A stretch of 64,000 nt of DNA from Synanceia verrucosa (taxonomy: Eukaryota > Chordata > Actinopteri > Perciformes > Synanceiidae), in contig CM056570.1 of NCBI GenBank assembly GCA_029721515.1, forward strand, positions 6,314,601 to 6,378,600, in the 5' to 3' direction. The translations under genes and the position numbers were made by a program. Below the pieces are notes generated by a model. That model was not told the DNA's origin. It was given only the letters and a program-made list of their open reading frames with translations, and did no database searches. Positions within the stretch are counted from its first letter, which is position 1. The number at the start of each line of letters is the position of its first letter. This document shows positions 12,397 through 27,179 of the stretch, piece after piece.

Positions 12397-15300
12397 CTTC
12401 AGGACACGACACCTCAGATACACCCCTCCCTTATTCAACAAGGAATAACTTGTGAGTTTGTGCATGTGGTTGTGTGTGTGCACGTTTACACGCATACTGT
12501 ATCCAGTGGCCTGCTGAGGGCGTCCTACACCATACGGCCCCTCTCCTGCGTTTTAGCGCTATGGCGACAGGTGCTGCTGGTCCAAGAGACAATGGAGCTC
12601 CTCCAGCGCTGGCAGCCAGCACTCTGTGAAGAGAGAGGAAAAAGAAGAGGCATTTGTAATTCTGAGCGCACCAGAGAGACTTTCCGAATCTTTTCTCTCC
12701 CCTAAGTTTTGCCTAAAATCAAAGGTGAGCGTAAGTGCTTTGAGTTCTTGTAGAGACCAGAACTGGAAACAGTAAGTGCTGCTCAGTGATGAAGAGCAGT
12801 ATGAAAGGTACGGAGTGACACCAATCTCATGGATCTCACGGCTCAAAAAGGGACTAAAAAGCCCGTTTTTCGGCGAGTCTTTGATTCCGCCTGTTTGCAA
12901 TGTGACTCCTCACGAGCACAAAGACGACACGTCCGAGCGCTCCTGTGTCGTTCACTGCCCGCACAATACAAACCCCTGCTGCCAAATTAGATTCTATGGC
13001 CCTGATTCAACATGTTCGGTGGTTTCTGGAAACGTATTTTTAGTAAGAGTGTAATGTACAGTATGTTTTCTGGGTGAGATCATACACAAATAAAAGGTTC
13101 CCTTTGGCTGGTGGGTTGTCTCTTAATAAAGTTCATCTCTCACCAGAATGCACATCGATGTAAATGACCCCCCTCCTCTCAAAATTCTTAGAAAGCATTT
13201 TTCTGTATATGTTTTTCAGATTTAAATCCCACTTGAGTGAGTGAAGAAAATCACCTGACTGTTTGCTGTGTCCTGGAAAAAAACCCAACCCCAATTTTTT
13301 TTTAAATTTTGATATCACAAGCATTTTTGGTGTCAAAATCACCTTTAAAAGAGAGTTTTTTCTTTAACTTTAAGCCTGGGTTTGCTTCAAAGTTTTTGTT
13401 GATTTGTAACTTTTGGAAATCCATACTCTCTTCTTTCTTCTTTGCACATCTCCTTTCATAACTTTTCATTATGTGAAAGAATGCCTTCATGAAGAGACTT
13501 CCCCATACTGTCTTATCCTCGTTTGTACCCTCCAATGCTTGTTGGATCTAATGATCTAGTTTTTCAGGGCACAAATAGACTTGAACCAAGAAAATATTCA
13601 CTAATTACTCATCATTTATTAGTGGAAACTTTATGCTCGTCTACAGACAAATCTCACACCTTCATTTGTTCAGCTGAGCTCCTGTAAACTGACCAAATGA
13701 CTTTCTGGGTTTCACTAGAATTTAATTTGAAACGTACCAAAATGAACATCATTCTTCCCGGAAACTTTTTTTTTGAAATATGATATTCCCCAAAATGTCT
13801 TAATGCTCTGCAGAATCATCAGCAACCATTTTCAATGTGTGGTGCTCATGTGGATGTGATTTAATTGAAATTACCGTAACTACTTTTTCATCATCATCTC
13901 ATAATCTTCTTGTGTATGTGGCATATATTGCTCTTTCTTGTGAGTGGAACAGGTTAGTTGGTGTGTGTGTTGGAGGCTACCCAAGTGTGTGTTCTTGGCT
14001 TGTCACTGGGGCCAGGTGCAGGGCTGGGTTGTAATCACGAGTATGGGTTCTGCTCAGGATAAACAGGGTCTCTTTCCCATGTCTCCAGGGGCCACTGTTT
14101 CCTGGTACTCTGTAATGGGAGGAACACGACATCACAACAGCAGAAAAGATCAAACGGTGGTCGATCGCTGAGTCAGGGTTAAGAAAAACCACCAAGTTAC
14201 TCAAAAACATGCGTGACCACCTGTGGTAAACCAACAGAACAGGAAATCACACAAAGAACACTTGGTGTCACCTGGTTTTATTTTGTAATATTTAATCAAC
14301 ATCTTTTTTTTCCCCAAAATATGGCACGTTCACCATGACCTTTGACTTTTTTATTCCCACCATTTTTTTGGCTGTTTGTTTCTTTTGCAACTGCCAGATA
14401 TGATCTGATTCATTGACCTTCTTTTCAATCCTTCACAAAAGCACAGAAGTCTTTATGTTTTCTCGACAGAATTCCCCCTTCAGCCTGTGATAACCTGCCG
14501 TCCATCCCCACCCCCTCACCCTCCCTCTGACTTGCAGGGCAGGAAGTGGAGCAGCTCAGACATACTGTACGGTCCCTCGCGTCTGGGCCGGAACCAGGAT
14601 GTGTTGCTAGGCGCGGGGATGATTGTGTCAGCACTTGCTGGCCACTTCGTTTCCTTACAGGTGATCTCCTGAATGGACAATGACAGATATACGTTTCCTG
14701 CTATTTTCCACTTCTGCAGGAGGGGATCAGAAAAACACGGGACTCTGTGACCACGGGGCCACCTCCGCTAGCAAGTAAGCAGGCTCCCAAAGATAGCAGA
14801 GCTTCAGACCGGGTGAGACAATGACACATTGAGCTGGTCAGCCACGAGACCTTGCGATGACCCCGTGACCTCAGAATGAAGGTGGGTGTAGGGTTCAGTC
14901 GGTGGTGGCAACAAACCTGGGAGATGGGGGTTGCATGATGAGGAAATATTGAGGAAGCCACTCTTGATTTCTGACGCGTTTGATGAACTTTGATGGGTGG
15001 AAGGTCGAGGAGGATGAGAGGGTGATGGTGTGGCGGTGGGGGGCGATGGCGTGTGGCAGGATAGCGGAGGTCGTTCTTTTGATTTATGATTTTTCAACTT
15101 TTTCTAACTGTGCAGAGTATATGCACAGCAAGGGAGGGGAAGGGGGAGAGGGTATGGGAAGTGAAGGAGGGGTGCGCCGTGGCGTTGAAGTGGAGGGGTG
15201 GTCACGCTCTTTTGATTTATGACTCGGGTGATTAATGCCCAAGGATATTACCCCTTGGAAAAAAAGTGCTGGCCCCTTGACTGAAGTTGTGTTTTGCTAC

Positions 15301-18300
15301 ATGTCTGACAGGCAGGAGCGATTTGGCCTCCTTTTGTTTTGTGACGACAGTGTGAAGAGGGGTCGTCTCTTGTTCACGAATCAGGAAATATCTTCCTGAT
15401 GAATTTATAACGAGTATAAACCAGTCGGAGCAAACTGATCAGCCTGAGATGAACTGTTACAGAAGAAGGACACCCATTTCTGTGTTTTGGTAGTAAATTT
15501 GCAGTTAAAGGGAAATTACGTCACTTTTTGTCTTAAAATGCTTCCTACAATGATATCACTTGTAAATGAAAGGCTGTTCCTTAAGATTAGCACAAGTCAT
15601 TGACATAAATTACATTAAAAGTACAACACTCTGCTGTTTTCTATATATAAACAGCTTCCTCTCATTCACAATCTCTGCACAGCGCAGCTTTAAGGCCAGA
15701 CACTCAGTCGGCAGTCTGGAAATACATACAATGCAACAGATCTTAGGATTTGTTGTCTCACTATGATGACCATGATACTTATCTCTCTATATAGTGGCAC
15801 AGTTTAAGCACAGTAGTGGTTTATAGACTTTTCTGAAGATATTCATACATGTAGATGCTATAGAATTTTTTATGTTCTTGTTTTATGTGCATGTTTTTCA
15901 GTACTGGTCCCCCACAGAGAAACACACACTCACAGGACAAGGTGACAGGATGTACTAAGGTCAGCCATGGTCTGGTACCTCAGTCATCTTGTTTTTGACA
16001 GACATAAATCACACGAAATCCACCGGTTCCTCTTCTCTTCAAAGGCCTTTGTTCTACAGCCTCGGCACAGAGGTTATCAGCAGGGCAGCGGCAATAGTGT
16101 GTATAATAGACCTACTTACGCTGCCTGATAAGATGCATTGAGAGTCTGCGACTCTCACTTCAGCCTGTCAATAAAACCAGGGAATCGGTGTGTTTTTTCA
16201 GGCTTTTGAATTATATCACATCAACGTGACAGCCGCACCATTTTTCAACGCAGACTTGTCTGCCAATATAAACCGTGGAAGACTTGTTTGTGTTCCTGTC
16301 TGAGGGTTTCCACGACTGACCCTGTCTGCTTGATTAAATGGCTCCGTGCTGCAGGTTTCAGCACCATCATCCCCAGCTGGACCAGAAGGTTATAGACACA
16401 GCCGCGTATAGTAGATATTGATGTCGTCAATAAAAGTGTCTTGGAGTTATGTTGGCCGACTAGACGCTCCAAGGTTAAGCGGTGTTAAGCACACCTTCTC
16501 CTCCTCGTTAGACACTGTTTGTCTCAGTGTCAATCACGCCATATGTCCTCCTGCTTTATGTTTGCTTGTTCACACGAGATGACGAGTTTTCTTGCTCCCA
16601 CCGCTGTGCGCCCGCCTCCCCGCTACAATGCACGCATCTAATCGTAGGTCACCCTCACGGTTGTGCCCGTGTTGAACCAAGGAGCGCCGCTGGGAGGAGG
16701 GGTTGGGTCGGGGGCATCGGCTATTGCTAATCACTAACACTATGGCTAACGGTAGCGTTGTGGAAGCAGTAGCCTTGCAGTCGTGTGATCTCCAGCTAAC
16801 CTTGCCCACGGGCCTCTTTTGTCTGCACGCCGCACACGGCTGGCTCCATCCTCTCTGTGTTATTGAGCGGGTTGGACGGAGGAGGGGTGGGGGGGCTCAA
16901 TCAATGGCGAATCGCTGGCACTGTTCTCAGGACAGCGACCGAAGCCCAGTCTGTTGGCCCCCTTTGCCTCCCTTCCACCGAACTCCCCCCTTTCTCCTGC
17001 CTCCCTCAACCGGTCCTCCATCCCTCAGTCACCGCCGCTGCTCCCCTCCAACACCTCCTGTCTGATTGACACTTGAAAGGTGGCCGAGGACGAGGCCGGA
17101 GGCGATGTTCCACGCTCTGGAACCCTCCGTGCAGGGGAACAGCTGGTGACATCTGCAGAGAGGCCCACAAAAGGCAGTTGAAAGCGTGCAATCGTGCCCC
17201 CTCCTTCTCTTCTCCCCTTGTCTCTCTCTCTCTCTCTCCTTTTCTCTGTGTCCCCCTCTCACCCTCGGTCTCTCTAACCCTGCTCGTTCTTTCTCTTTCA
17301 TTTTCCTCTCTCTCCCTCTCTGCCTCAGATGTCCCCTCTATCTCCTCGGAGCTGGCCCATTTGTCTAAAGCAGTAATACAGGCACCCAAGCGCCTTTGAA
17401 ATGCATGCTTTAAACTTGAAGAGCTTTACACCGGAGCATGTGTGTCTGAGCAAAGAGAGAAAAAAAGTATGGGGGGGTGGACGCCTGTATGTTGTACAAC
17501 AGCAAAACACTTCTCTCTCTTTAAAATAAACTCCCTCTAGTCATTTCATTTATTTTTCTGTCTGCTTCTTCACTGAGTATTCACCCAGTGTCTCTGCGTT
17601 TGATCTTCTTACATGGAAAACTATCGGCTGTATTGATATCCACGTGCACACGCCCAGTTAAAAGCTGCCTTTTAAGAGGCCCCATTGTCCCTGTTCAATG
17701 GCATTACCCTGGCTCAGCTCACAGTGAGTGCTTGGGAAGCGGAAGGGGGTATCGACTCCCGTTAAAAGAGTCCATACGCGTTCACTGACGAGACACACAT
17801 CGCCCACAGGAATGTCAAACTTCCGACCCATTCCCTGCTCCCTCCCTTTCCCTCGCCCTCCCCATCTTTCTCGCTCATCTCTCCATTTCTCTGTCCTAGA
17901 GTCAAAGGCTAACTCTGTGTTATCTGTCCTCTAGTGGGTGTTTTTTAAAATTTCTAGGTAGTCAGACTTCATGTAACTCCCTGGTTGTCGTATGCATAGA
18001 AACAATTTGGTCTGTCTGTATGACACCTCAAATCATTAGCTAAACAAACTCCCCTAAAAGTTGACTTGGCTTTTCCACCTGGCCACGCCAAACACTTCCA
18101 GGCATCCTCCTCCCTCCATCTCCACCTCCTCTCCTCCTCTAAGAATGTAAAGGAGAGGTCAAAAGGTCGGCGTGATGCAGGTATCAATATTTCAGAGCTG
18201 TGTGAATCCCTCCTTTCAGGTAGCTGGCCTCGCTGACTGAAGATATCTTCAGGACCCAGGGGCCGGCTGACGGATGAGCACAAAGCACCCGTCAAGCTCT

Positions 18301-21257
18301 GAGCGGCGCTGCAGCTCGCACGATCCACGTTACATGTGTGTGTATGTGTTGTGCGTATAAGCGGAAGGCTCGGGCAGCTCCCCCGTGGTCTCCTTTGTTG
18401 GGCTAACCCGCTGTTTGAATGGAGCGGGAGCTGTGAGTGACAGAGGAAAGTGTAGCTGGCGGTAAAGTGAGATATTGACCTCTCAGTCGCCATGGAGGGT
18501 GAACCAGGGGGAGTAAAGCGGTCAACACTTGTGTGTGAATGTACAGCATGCGCCTGCTAAAGGTGTGTAGGGCCTATGTATAAGATCGTGGGTCAAGGCA
18601 CCCGGAAATGTGTAGATTTCTTTGAATAGTATGTGTGTGCAGGTAAAAGTGTTTGAGAGTGAACTGCTGCTGTCAGGTGAAGTGCCGGCGCGCTCAGCTA
18701 GCTGGACTAGCTGCTCAGTAACATGAAACAAGATTCCCCCCAATGATAATATTCAGTTTCAGCTCTGCCAGCGCGTCCTGTCTGCCCCTGTTCAGAGCCC
18801 CCCCAAGACAAAGGGGGAAGGAGCCTGGCGGGGGAACAGTAGCTTCTTGTTATTATGACATGTGGTAACATGAACTCCTTGGAAGACTTCTCCTGTCATC
18901 CCAGCCTGAGGTCCTCTTTATTCCACAGGCAGGGGATGTGGAGGTCACGACCTCCCGGGCAGATTATGTTGGAACACGCCGCGCTGTGTTGAAACTCACT
19001 TGAATAAGTTTATTGGCTAAGCCGGTGATGGCTCTTTGTGTGGACTCCCTTGGGAGGCTGAATACAGATTAGTCCATGGATTGACTATTCATATCAGATT
19101 GTACTCAGATGGAGTTTTATCTCGCATCACACTTCTCTCCGTCTTTCCTTCAGCTTGAGGAATTCTTGCACTTAGGAGGATGTGATTTTCAAATTTCATT
19201 TGTAGTTTTTTTTTCTGTTCTGGTCTTTCTTTTTTCGATGCTCTGAGGGATATTTTTTTTTCCTTTTTAGCTGTGATTTATGATGTGAAGGAGACTTTGT
19301 TCATCAGGGTTACAAGATCATCACCTTTTAAAAAGAAACTATTACAAACATTACGGAGTGCTCCTAAGTCATCAAAGTTTCAATATAGTTATTATTGCAT
19401 GCATAGTTTCACTGTAGTGAATAGCTTATTATTGGTACCTGTTGGCATTCACAGTAAGAAAATGTAGCTATCTCGGTCCTCTCTGGAAGAAATGATGGAG
19501 TGGAGATCTTTTTTGACATTTTTTATTTTTATTTTGTGCATTGTAATACTGTACAGTGCTTACTTTCAGACAATATACAATGGTACTACGCCTCTCACAA
19601 TGAATTTTTTTGTTTACAAAAAAGGAAACAAAATACAGAAAGTCAGACGAATTATATTTGAGAACTTTGAACAAACTGGGAAAGATCGACATATAAAAGA
19701 GCAAATATAAAAATCGCTACCAGGGAGTTTTGAAATAAAATATAGGTGATACAAACTAATCATTAGTCCCAATAAAACATTCATTAGTAAGGTATAAAAA
19801 CAGCATTACAGGGTCATCCATTCTCCACTGATGGAGTGGAGATCATCAACTTACCTGAACAATAAGCTGAATCAGATCTGTGAGGTGACAAAATGAACAT
19901 CTCTTTTTGACTTTTGAGTTCTGAAAATCTCTTTATTTTTTTTCTCCTGCAGGTCAGTGTAGGAGACAGAAAACGTCAGTGACACTCAGCCTCTGACAGA
20001 ACTCTGCTATTTTTAAAGTCTTGTTTGTTGCACTATTAATATTCTCACTCTGTAGTCCGTGGCGGGGTTCAAAGGCGCACGCCACGGTGCAGGAGATGAC
20101 AAGTCTGCTGTGGCACCGAGCGAGCCAAAAGAGTGACAGCAACGTGGCCGCTCTCTCTTGTTAACGAAATAAATAAATGTGCTCTGAAAAGCCAATAAGC
20201 GGCAGGCGGGAAGCGGAGCCAAGGATCGCTGCGTCAAAAACAACCGCTTCAGCCATTAATCTCTCTAACTCTCTTAGCCCCCCCCTTCTCACTTTCTCTC
20301 TCTCTCCTCTGAGAGAATTACTGCCATAGATGTATAATTCACGGTGGTTTGGCTTTAGAAGGCAGCGGTTCTGTTGGAAAACACGGTGACAGCCAAGTTA
20401 GCGCACCCTCTCATTCAACTCAGCCACCTGTTCACAGGGGAGGGGGCAGAGAGAGACGCTTGATTTATATTTCATCTTTCCTCCCAGTCTAATGACTTTG
20501 TTGCGGGGCTGGAAATCGTCTCATGTATTAAAGATGACAACTTAAAGGAATCCTAAAACCCTGACATGATTGAGCACTTAGGCAGACACTTTTGGTTGTC
20601 GTTTAGATTGCACGTGTCAAGTATAACTTGTCAGCTTCCTATTCCCAAAACCGACTCGTCATTTCAAGTCCAATCAGTGTCATCGTGTTTAAAAGAATGG
20701 CAAAACTTTGTGCATGTGTATTAAACTCTGATGAACGCTTTGGCAGCCTTCCCAGTGTCTCTCCTAATAGTTTTCATACTATACTATATCACTTCTTCCT
20801 CAAAGTGTGTGTTTGTTTGTGGATGTATGTGTACCTGTGTTGGTGTACACGTGCATGCCCGTGTCAGTGCCATTTATTAGCGCAGCGTAATTTTTGGAGG
20901 TGAGGAGGAATAACAAGTTAGGGCTTTGGCAGCGGCTCACTCTCGCCCATCTGCGCAGCCCCTGCATCAGTCTCAGGGTTTCCTCGCCGATGATGAGGGC
21001 TGTCAGGGGCTTTTTAACCTCCTAACTGCTGCTCCCCACCGGCCCTAATCACACATTAATGACATCAGGAGGACCCCGGGGCTGGCCGCGTTGCTGCCTG
21101 CGCAGACAGAGTACTGATGAAGAGGGCAATTACCGACCAGCAAATAGCATAACCTCCACTGATCTGTACAGGGGTTATGGGCTATTAGCGTGCAGGTTAC
21201 GCTCAAAAGATACAGCACAGGCTTAAGGAAGGATCTGGTGCTGGGAGTAATTGGGGT

Positions 21258-21258
<1 letters not shown>
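12396..21258. other. Gene-free upstream interval, 12-21 kb
   Basis: No gene was recognised. Long repeat arrays are scarce here. GC-richer patches occur near 14.5-15.2 kb and 16.5-17.2 kb, with C/T-rich tracts at about 17200-17330 and 17820-17900. A 175-codon frame on the minus strand (17969-18493) has no recognisable domain. Confidence 0.65.

Positions 21259-21291
<33 letters not shown>
21259..21291. repeat. (GT)n microsatellite
   Basis: An uninterrupted GT array of 33 bp. Confidence 0.95.
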
Positions 21292-21294
<3 letters not shown>

Positions 21295-22303
21295 AGTATC
21301 ATGGTTTTATTATTCTTACTGAAAGGCAGTTTTTATTCATCTTTTTTTGCATTTCTTCCCAGATCACTGTCTAAAATCTCACCTTTTACAAACACATGTG
21401 GTGACTGATTATGATACACAAGAAGTCTATCTGTGAAGCCCCTCTTAGTGGGAAAACTTTTTATATTCCATCAAAAATGTCTTTGATATCCCCCAGACAC
21501 ACTCTTGCCCCTTCATACACTCACGCTGCGCTCTCAGTCCTGTCCGTTTCCTTGCTCAGAGATGAGTGAGAGTGTTTGTATGAAATATTAACAGGCCATT
21601 TGCTCCCCTGCTCCTCTGTTTGAGAGCTGGATGTTGGCCCTGTGTCTCTAGTTCCTCTTTGAGGCCATCTGTTGGGTACGAGCACCAGGGAGGATTTCCG
21701 GGAGGGGGCCCTGTCACCCAGGCAGGGCCAGCCCAGAAAGCAGCATCGCCCTGGGGATCGATACACCCGACCTGCTGGGTGACAGAGCATCAAAGCTCCC
21801 CAACCTGCCAGATCACTGTACATGCTACGAGGACCACTGATATGTAAACGCTGCTGCTTACCATCAGGCCCTCAGGGAGCCGCCGCAGTCTTTGTGCCAC
21901 TTCTGAGGGGCCCGTTTTCAGTGCAGTTTATGTGCTATTTCTGTTAACCTTTGTGGACGGCGGTTTGGTCACAGAGCCCTTGACAAAATGCCCAGAATCC
22001 CTTTGGAGAGGCTTTATCTTCCCTTAAAGGCTACTTCCCTCACTGGGGAAATATTTTTTTTATTCTTTCCCAGAATTTGCTTAAGTTTAAATCAAGTTGA
22101 AATCTGACACATTAATCATCTGTAACACAACGATGCATAACTCCCCCAGCTTTTCTCTAACAACTGCCATGAAACTAAAAACAAATCACAAAGGCGTGTC
22201 GCTAACTGTCGCTGCTTCTTCCCATTCAGTGATTGTAGCAGTTCATAGAGACACTTCCCTCTCGTGACATCAATCACATACGCTTTGGAGCAAGTATATA
22301 CAA

Positions 22304-22305
<2 letters not shown>

Positions 22306-22348
<43 letters not shown>

Positions 22349-22538
22349 CTGTGTGTGTGTGTTTGTTGACATTTGATGTCCTTGTTTTGGGTAATGGATT
22401 TGTCCCTGGCAGAGAGAGGGGCTGGGCCAGAGGCGGTCTTATGAGGCCCCTGGGTTAAGGAGGCTGCATTAGCCCACTGCTAACTGATTACTGATCAGAC
22501 AGCTGGTGCGCACACACACACACACACACACACACACG
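22306..22538. repeat. (TG)n and (CA)n microsatellite pair
   Basis: A TG array with small interruptions at 22306-22362 and a CA array at 22510-22538, about 150 bp apart. Confidence 0.95.
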
Positions 22539-22745
22539 CCTGCATGCATACATATGTGCAAACACACACATACTGTGCACGTGCACTAACAACTACGCTA
22601 TTACCATAATGAAATGCCCCTGAAATGAAAACGCACTAATGTAAATGGTGAGAAACAAATGATGAAAAGTAATGGTATGTGGCTTTAAGACACCATGGTG
22701 TTATTTCTTTACATCCTAATGCTGGTTAAATTGATTTTTCTGGTG

Positions 22746-22772
22746 TTTTTTTTTTTTTTTTTTTTTTTTTTT
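22746..22772. repeat. T27 homopolymer
   Basis: An uninterrupted run of 27 T. It could be the reverse-strand poly(A) of an old retroposon, but no recognisable retroposon body follows on either side. Confidence 0.9.
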
Positions 22773-22996
22773 AAGCAATCAAGCATCTTCTAAATGGCAA
22801 TAAATGGATAGCATGACCTAAATAAGCGCTATATGAAAACCCTGCCGTAGATCAAAGATCACATTTGTAACATAAAGAGAGTGGATTAACATTAGCATGG
22901 AGGTATCATCATTGTACTCATCTGCATTCCAGACCAACGCTGGCCTCCTCTCAGGCAGGAGAAACACACACAACGCCAGATTTTCAGCTATGTAAT

Positions 22997-23815
22997 ACAC
23001 ACACACACACACACACACACACGCTTACACGCCACGTCTTGGCCCTCCTCTAGTTGGCCGGTGTGTGCCAGGACACCGGTGCCATGAGTGTCCATGTGTG
23101 ACGCTGGCAGCACCTGGGGCCTCACAATAAAAATACAGCCATCATCGAGGTCTTATTCACAGACCAGCACACCGTTACTTCTCAAACACAGGAGATGATC
23201 CTCTGGCCTCCATCTCTGAATTCAAACAGTCTGATCTGCACTTCACGGATAGCAAAACACTTGATCAGAAATGGTCATCTCTGCCTATTTGCACCGTTTA
23301 TTTGCATATAAAGGGACACTTAAGCAAACTTGAACAGTATTTGCACTGTTTTTAGTATTTTAGTATGTATATTCTGGATTTTATTGATAAACTCTCATCT
23401 GTGTACTCTTATTTTTGTATTTTTAACATATGCTGCTAGTTATCTATCCATCCATCCATCCATCACAGGAAATACAGGTAATTTATCTATAAACTAATTT
23501 TGCTTCATCATATCTCACTATTCTGTTCTGGACTAATATTTCCACCAAATCTGACTCCACACAGTCAGTGTTTTGTCTCCGGGGCCAAGGATTTGAGAAA
23601 CTCTTTACCCATAAAGATGGCATCCTATTACTGCGCTCTGTGAACTACATTAAAGACGCTGGATAGCCAAAGCACTGAGGCACAAATGGCTCATGGAAGT
23701 GTGACACAACGGAGGAGAATAGATTTGATAGTGTGTTAATGGACAATTTTAGTGTCGGATTACACCCTGTGGGAGCAGCTATACAGTACAGTGTATGCTC
23801 ACAGTAAGGCTCAAA

Positions 23816-23851
<36 letters not shown>

Positions 23852-23999
23852 CACACACACAGAAATATTTTGTTCCACCCTCCAAAAAAATGGAAAACAA
23901 TTTATACAATTTGGATTGGATTTAATTTGTAAAGAGATTTAGATTTGTGTGTCATGGTTTGCTAAGCAGAGACAAATAATAAAACTGTCCGCATATACG

Positions 24000-24046
<47 letters not shown>
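22997..24046. repeat. Scattered CA, CT, TG and GA microsatellites
   Basis: Arrays: CA 22997-23022, CT 23819-23848 followed by CA 23850-23860, TG 24003-24034 running into GA to 24046. A short (CATC)n lies near 23450. The sequence between is unique, with no gene. Confidence 0.9.
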
Positions 24047-24051
<5 letters not shown>

Positions 24052-25109
24052 CAGCGGGAGTGTATGTAATGGTTAAATAAGGCAGATTGAGGTGTTAACA
24101 TCATTATTGCACATTTCCTCCCATGAAATGCAGCATTGTTTCGTCTGCTGCTATCACGATGGGAATACCATAATCCCAGATTATAAAGGACGGGTTAGCG
24201 GACACACAGCAACACACAATGAGCCTTTTGTGTTTGCGTGTGTGTGTGTAGATATAAGTGTGTAAAGCGTTATTGTTTACTGTACAGCTTAAACACCTGC
24301 GGGAGGGGGAGAAACGCTCTCATGCGTGCACTTTTTTCACCGTTCAACTCTTTTCTATTCGGCACCAACGGCATCCTGAAATATGGACACATGGTCACAG
24401 AACAGCAACAGACGTTTCATATGCCACTTTTAATAAAAAAATTTTTAAAAAAAATACAGTGTGACATCAACTGAAAGTTGACACATTACATGTCATGACT
24501 TGAATGTGCCTATAGATCCACTTGATTCAGTTTTGCAGATTATTATTCAGCGTTATCCTGCATGTCCGATCCATATGACAGTACTTAACCAGGCCGTGTG
24601 CAGGGGGCTAAGGCGCCCTCTAAACTCTCATAGTTCTCGGTCAGTCATGCAAGAGAATCCGTGGGTCACAGAGCGGGCTGGAAAAAAGCAGCTCACAAGT
24701 TGCTCACTGTGACAGATGTCCTCTGGAAGATTTCTCCATCTCGTTCTCCCCCCTGCTCTCACCCTCGCCATCTCTGTCACCCATCCATCCATCCATCCAG
24801 CCATCCCTCCCTCCCACCCACCCAACTCTCGGTGCTTCTAAGCTGTGAGAGAGCAGCGAGAGGTGATCCCCGGCCTGCTTAACCTACTTCCCAAGACCTT
24901 GCTCTTAAAATGGGTGTGCGTGCATGTGAAAGTGTATCTGTGTTTATTCACCAGGATAAACTCTCAGTACTTGTCTGCATGAGTGTCGGCAAATGCCTCC
25001 TGCACTCTGACAGTAATGATGATCTGCAGAGATGATTTATAGTTAGTTTTTCAAATTCAGTTGTAGCTTTCAGCCATTTTTCAGTCACAAATTTTTGAAG
25101 ATTTACTCC

Positions 25110-25310
25110 TTTTCCTTGTCTCATGTGACCGGAAACCTAATATCTTTAGGTTTTTGACTGTTGAACATAAGAAGGAGTTTGAAGGCATCACCTGGGGCCT
25201 TGGGGTATTGTGATGGTCGTATTTGACTATTCTAACATTTTATAGAATAACTAATGGATTAAACAAGAAAATAATCAGTGACTGATAAGGAAAACAACCG
25301 TTAGACGCCA
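25110..25310. repeat. Degenerate teleost interspersed repeat, copy 2
   Basis: It shares the ordered motifs AATATCTTT, a GAAGGCATCACCTGGGGCC block (GACGTCATCTTGG in the copy near 2.1 kb) and TAACATTTTATAGAATAACT, followed by a GATTAA...AAAATAATCAGTGACTGATAA tail. The copies are strongly diverged, so the insertions are old. Confidence 0.45.
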
Positions 25311-26452
25311 GTCTAATTCATATCATATCATGTTATTACCTTGCAAACTACAATCCTCCACCATTTCCTCCAGTTTTTTAACATCCAAATCATATAAAAA
25401 CACTTAAAAAGCACTTAATGTTTTAAGCTTATTTCCATATAAGAGTATTTAAATATTTTTAATACGTAAAAGTTATTTTCAGTTAGACATGACATACAGT
25501 GCTAATGTCAATGATACCCATGCTTTATTTTTTCTTAATTCTCTTTCTGTGATGTATATCAGTGCACTATTTACCACCATGATATTACATACTGTATGGA
25601 CAGTGGGGTGGAGTACAAAGCTGAGAATGCAAGCAGAATTTCCTGTCAGCAGTAAAACAGGTAGCACCATGTAAAATAAATGCCTCATTTGCTATCGTTA
25701 TTTACAATCATTTTTCATAGAGAGCTTCGATCTGTAAAGCTAAAGTCAACCCGTCTCCACTCAGACACAGCGTTCCCGTCACAAAGGTCGGATTAAGGAC
25801 CTTGCGGTAACTAACTCTTCCATGTCATTTGCACTGAGACAAAGATCAATCAGTCAGATGAAGGGACAGAGTCTTTAGATGAAGAGAAATTAAACAGAGG
25901 GACGGAGCGGCGAAGGGAGGAGGGAATCTCTTAAATAAAGAGAAATTAAAACAGATGAAGGGGATAGTGTCTTTAAATACCGCTCAGCCACTGTACGGCC
26001 TCCCTCATCCTTTAATGTAATGAGAAGAGGCAGAATAAAAGGCTTGGCCCCAGGATGAAAAGGTGATGCTGTTTTTTTATTCTTCTCTTTTTTTCCTGAG
26101 TGGTGAAAGCCTTATCCTAATGTAGATTAGATGTTAAATCTGACAGAAGGGTGAAGCTTTGGTGAGAGTCTGTTCACCTCATTTCACTTGGCCCGGCCGA
26201 GGGTGACGGGACATTTTCTGATGCTCTGATAGAGACCAACAGCAGCAAGTGTGCACTGGAAACTCCTGGGTTTTCTGTCATTTCGAAAAACGTCACCGTG
26301 CCAAGACACTCTGAACATGTAACACACACACACACACTCTGTAGTGTAGTGAAGTGTATCACAATGTGCACTCGGCTCCCCTGCACTGAATTTGAGGATA
26401 AATACCATTTGTTGGTCAAGCAGGTCATTAGTGAGTGACAGAGAAGAAAAAA

Positions 26453-26453
<1 letters not shown>

Positions 26454-26501
<48 letters not shown>

Positions 26502-26651
26502 TGTGCTGCAATAATAATCCCTATGAAATCCAGATTTCTCAATCCGGTAGCTCAAGCTGACACTTTAAATAAAATCATTCTAATCCCACATGGTAAGAGA
26601 AATGAAAATGAGGAGATTAACATGGGGAGGAGGAGGAGGAGTGTCCGCCCA

Positions 26652-26722
<71 letters not shown>

Positions 26723-26855
26723 CTCATCCTTGAACCCCTATTGCTTCCTCCATTGAGACTGTCCTCTTTCCCATCATCAGACAGATATACACTAGAGAGT
26801 TTATGGCAAGTCTGAAGCCTGAGGAGCTTTTAGCCTTCAGTGTTTTGTGCAGGGA

Positions 26856-26919
<64 letters not shown>
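26454..26919. repeat. TG, CT and TG long microsatellite cluster
   Basis: TG 26454-26505, CT 26652-26720 (69 bp, one early interruption) and TG 26859-26919 (61 bp) lie within 470 bp, the densest simple-repeat patch upstream of prox1. Confidence 0.95.
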
Positions 26920-26920
<1 letters not shown>

Positions 26921-27179
26921 ATCACTCCTCATTCACTCATAAATTCATGAATGGTTTGAAATTCAATGTGTTAGAATTTAGTTTTCCATCTGGTCTGTTG
27001 TTATTTAGACATTGTTTACATTTGTTTAGTTGTTACTTATTTGCCGTATATAAGGCATATTTTAATGTACATTGTTTAGTTATTTTCCTTTGTTATCTAC
27101 TGACATTGAAATGCTTTTTGAAGTATTCCACTTGATACAATTGTTTACTCATGGCACTGTGTTCTTATTTATTACATTG

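Noticed and set aside
17969..18493. 175-codon open frame on the minus strand
   Set aside because: No domain or family likeness, no splice-linked partners, low-complexity stretches; probably chance in a GC-richer patch.
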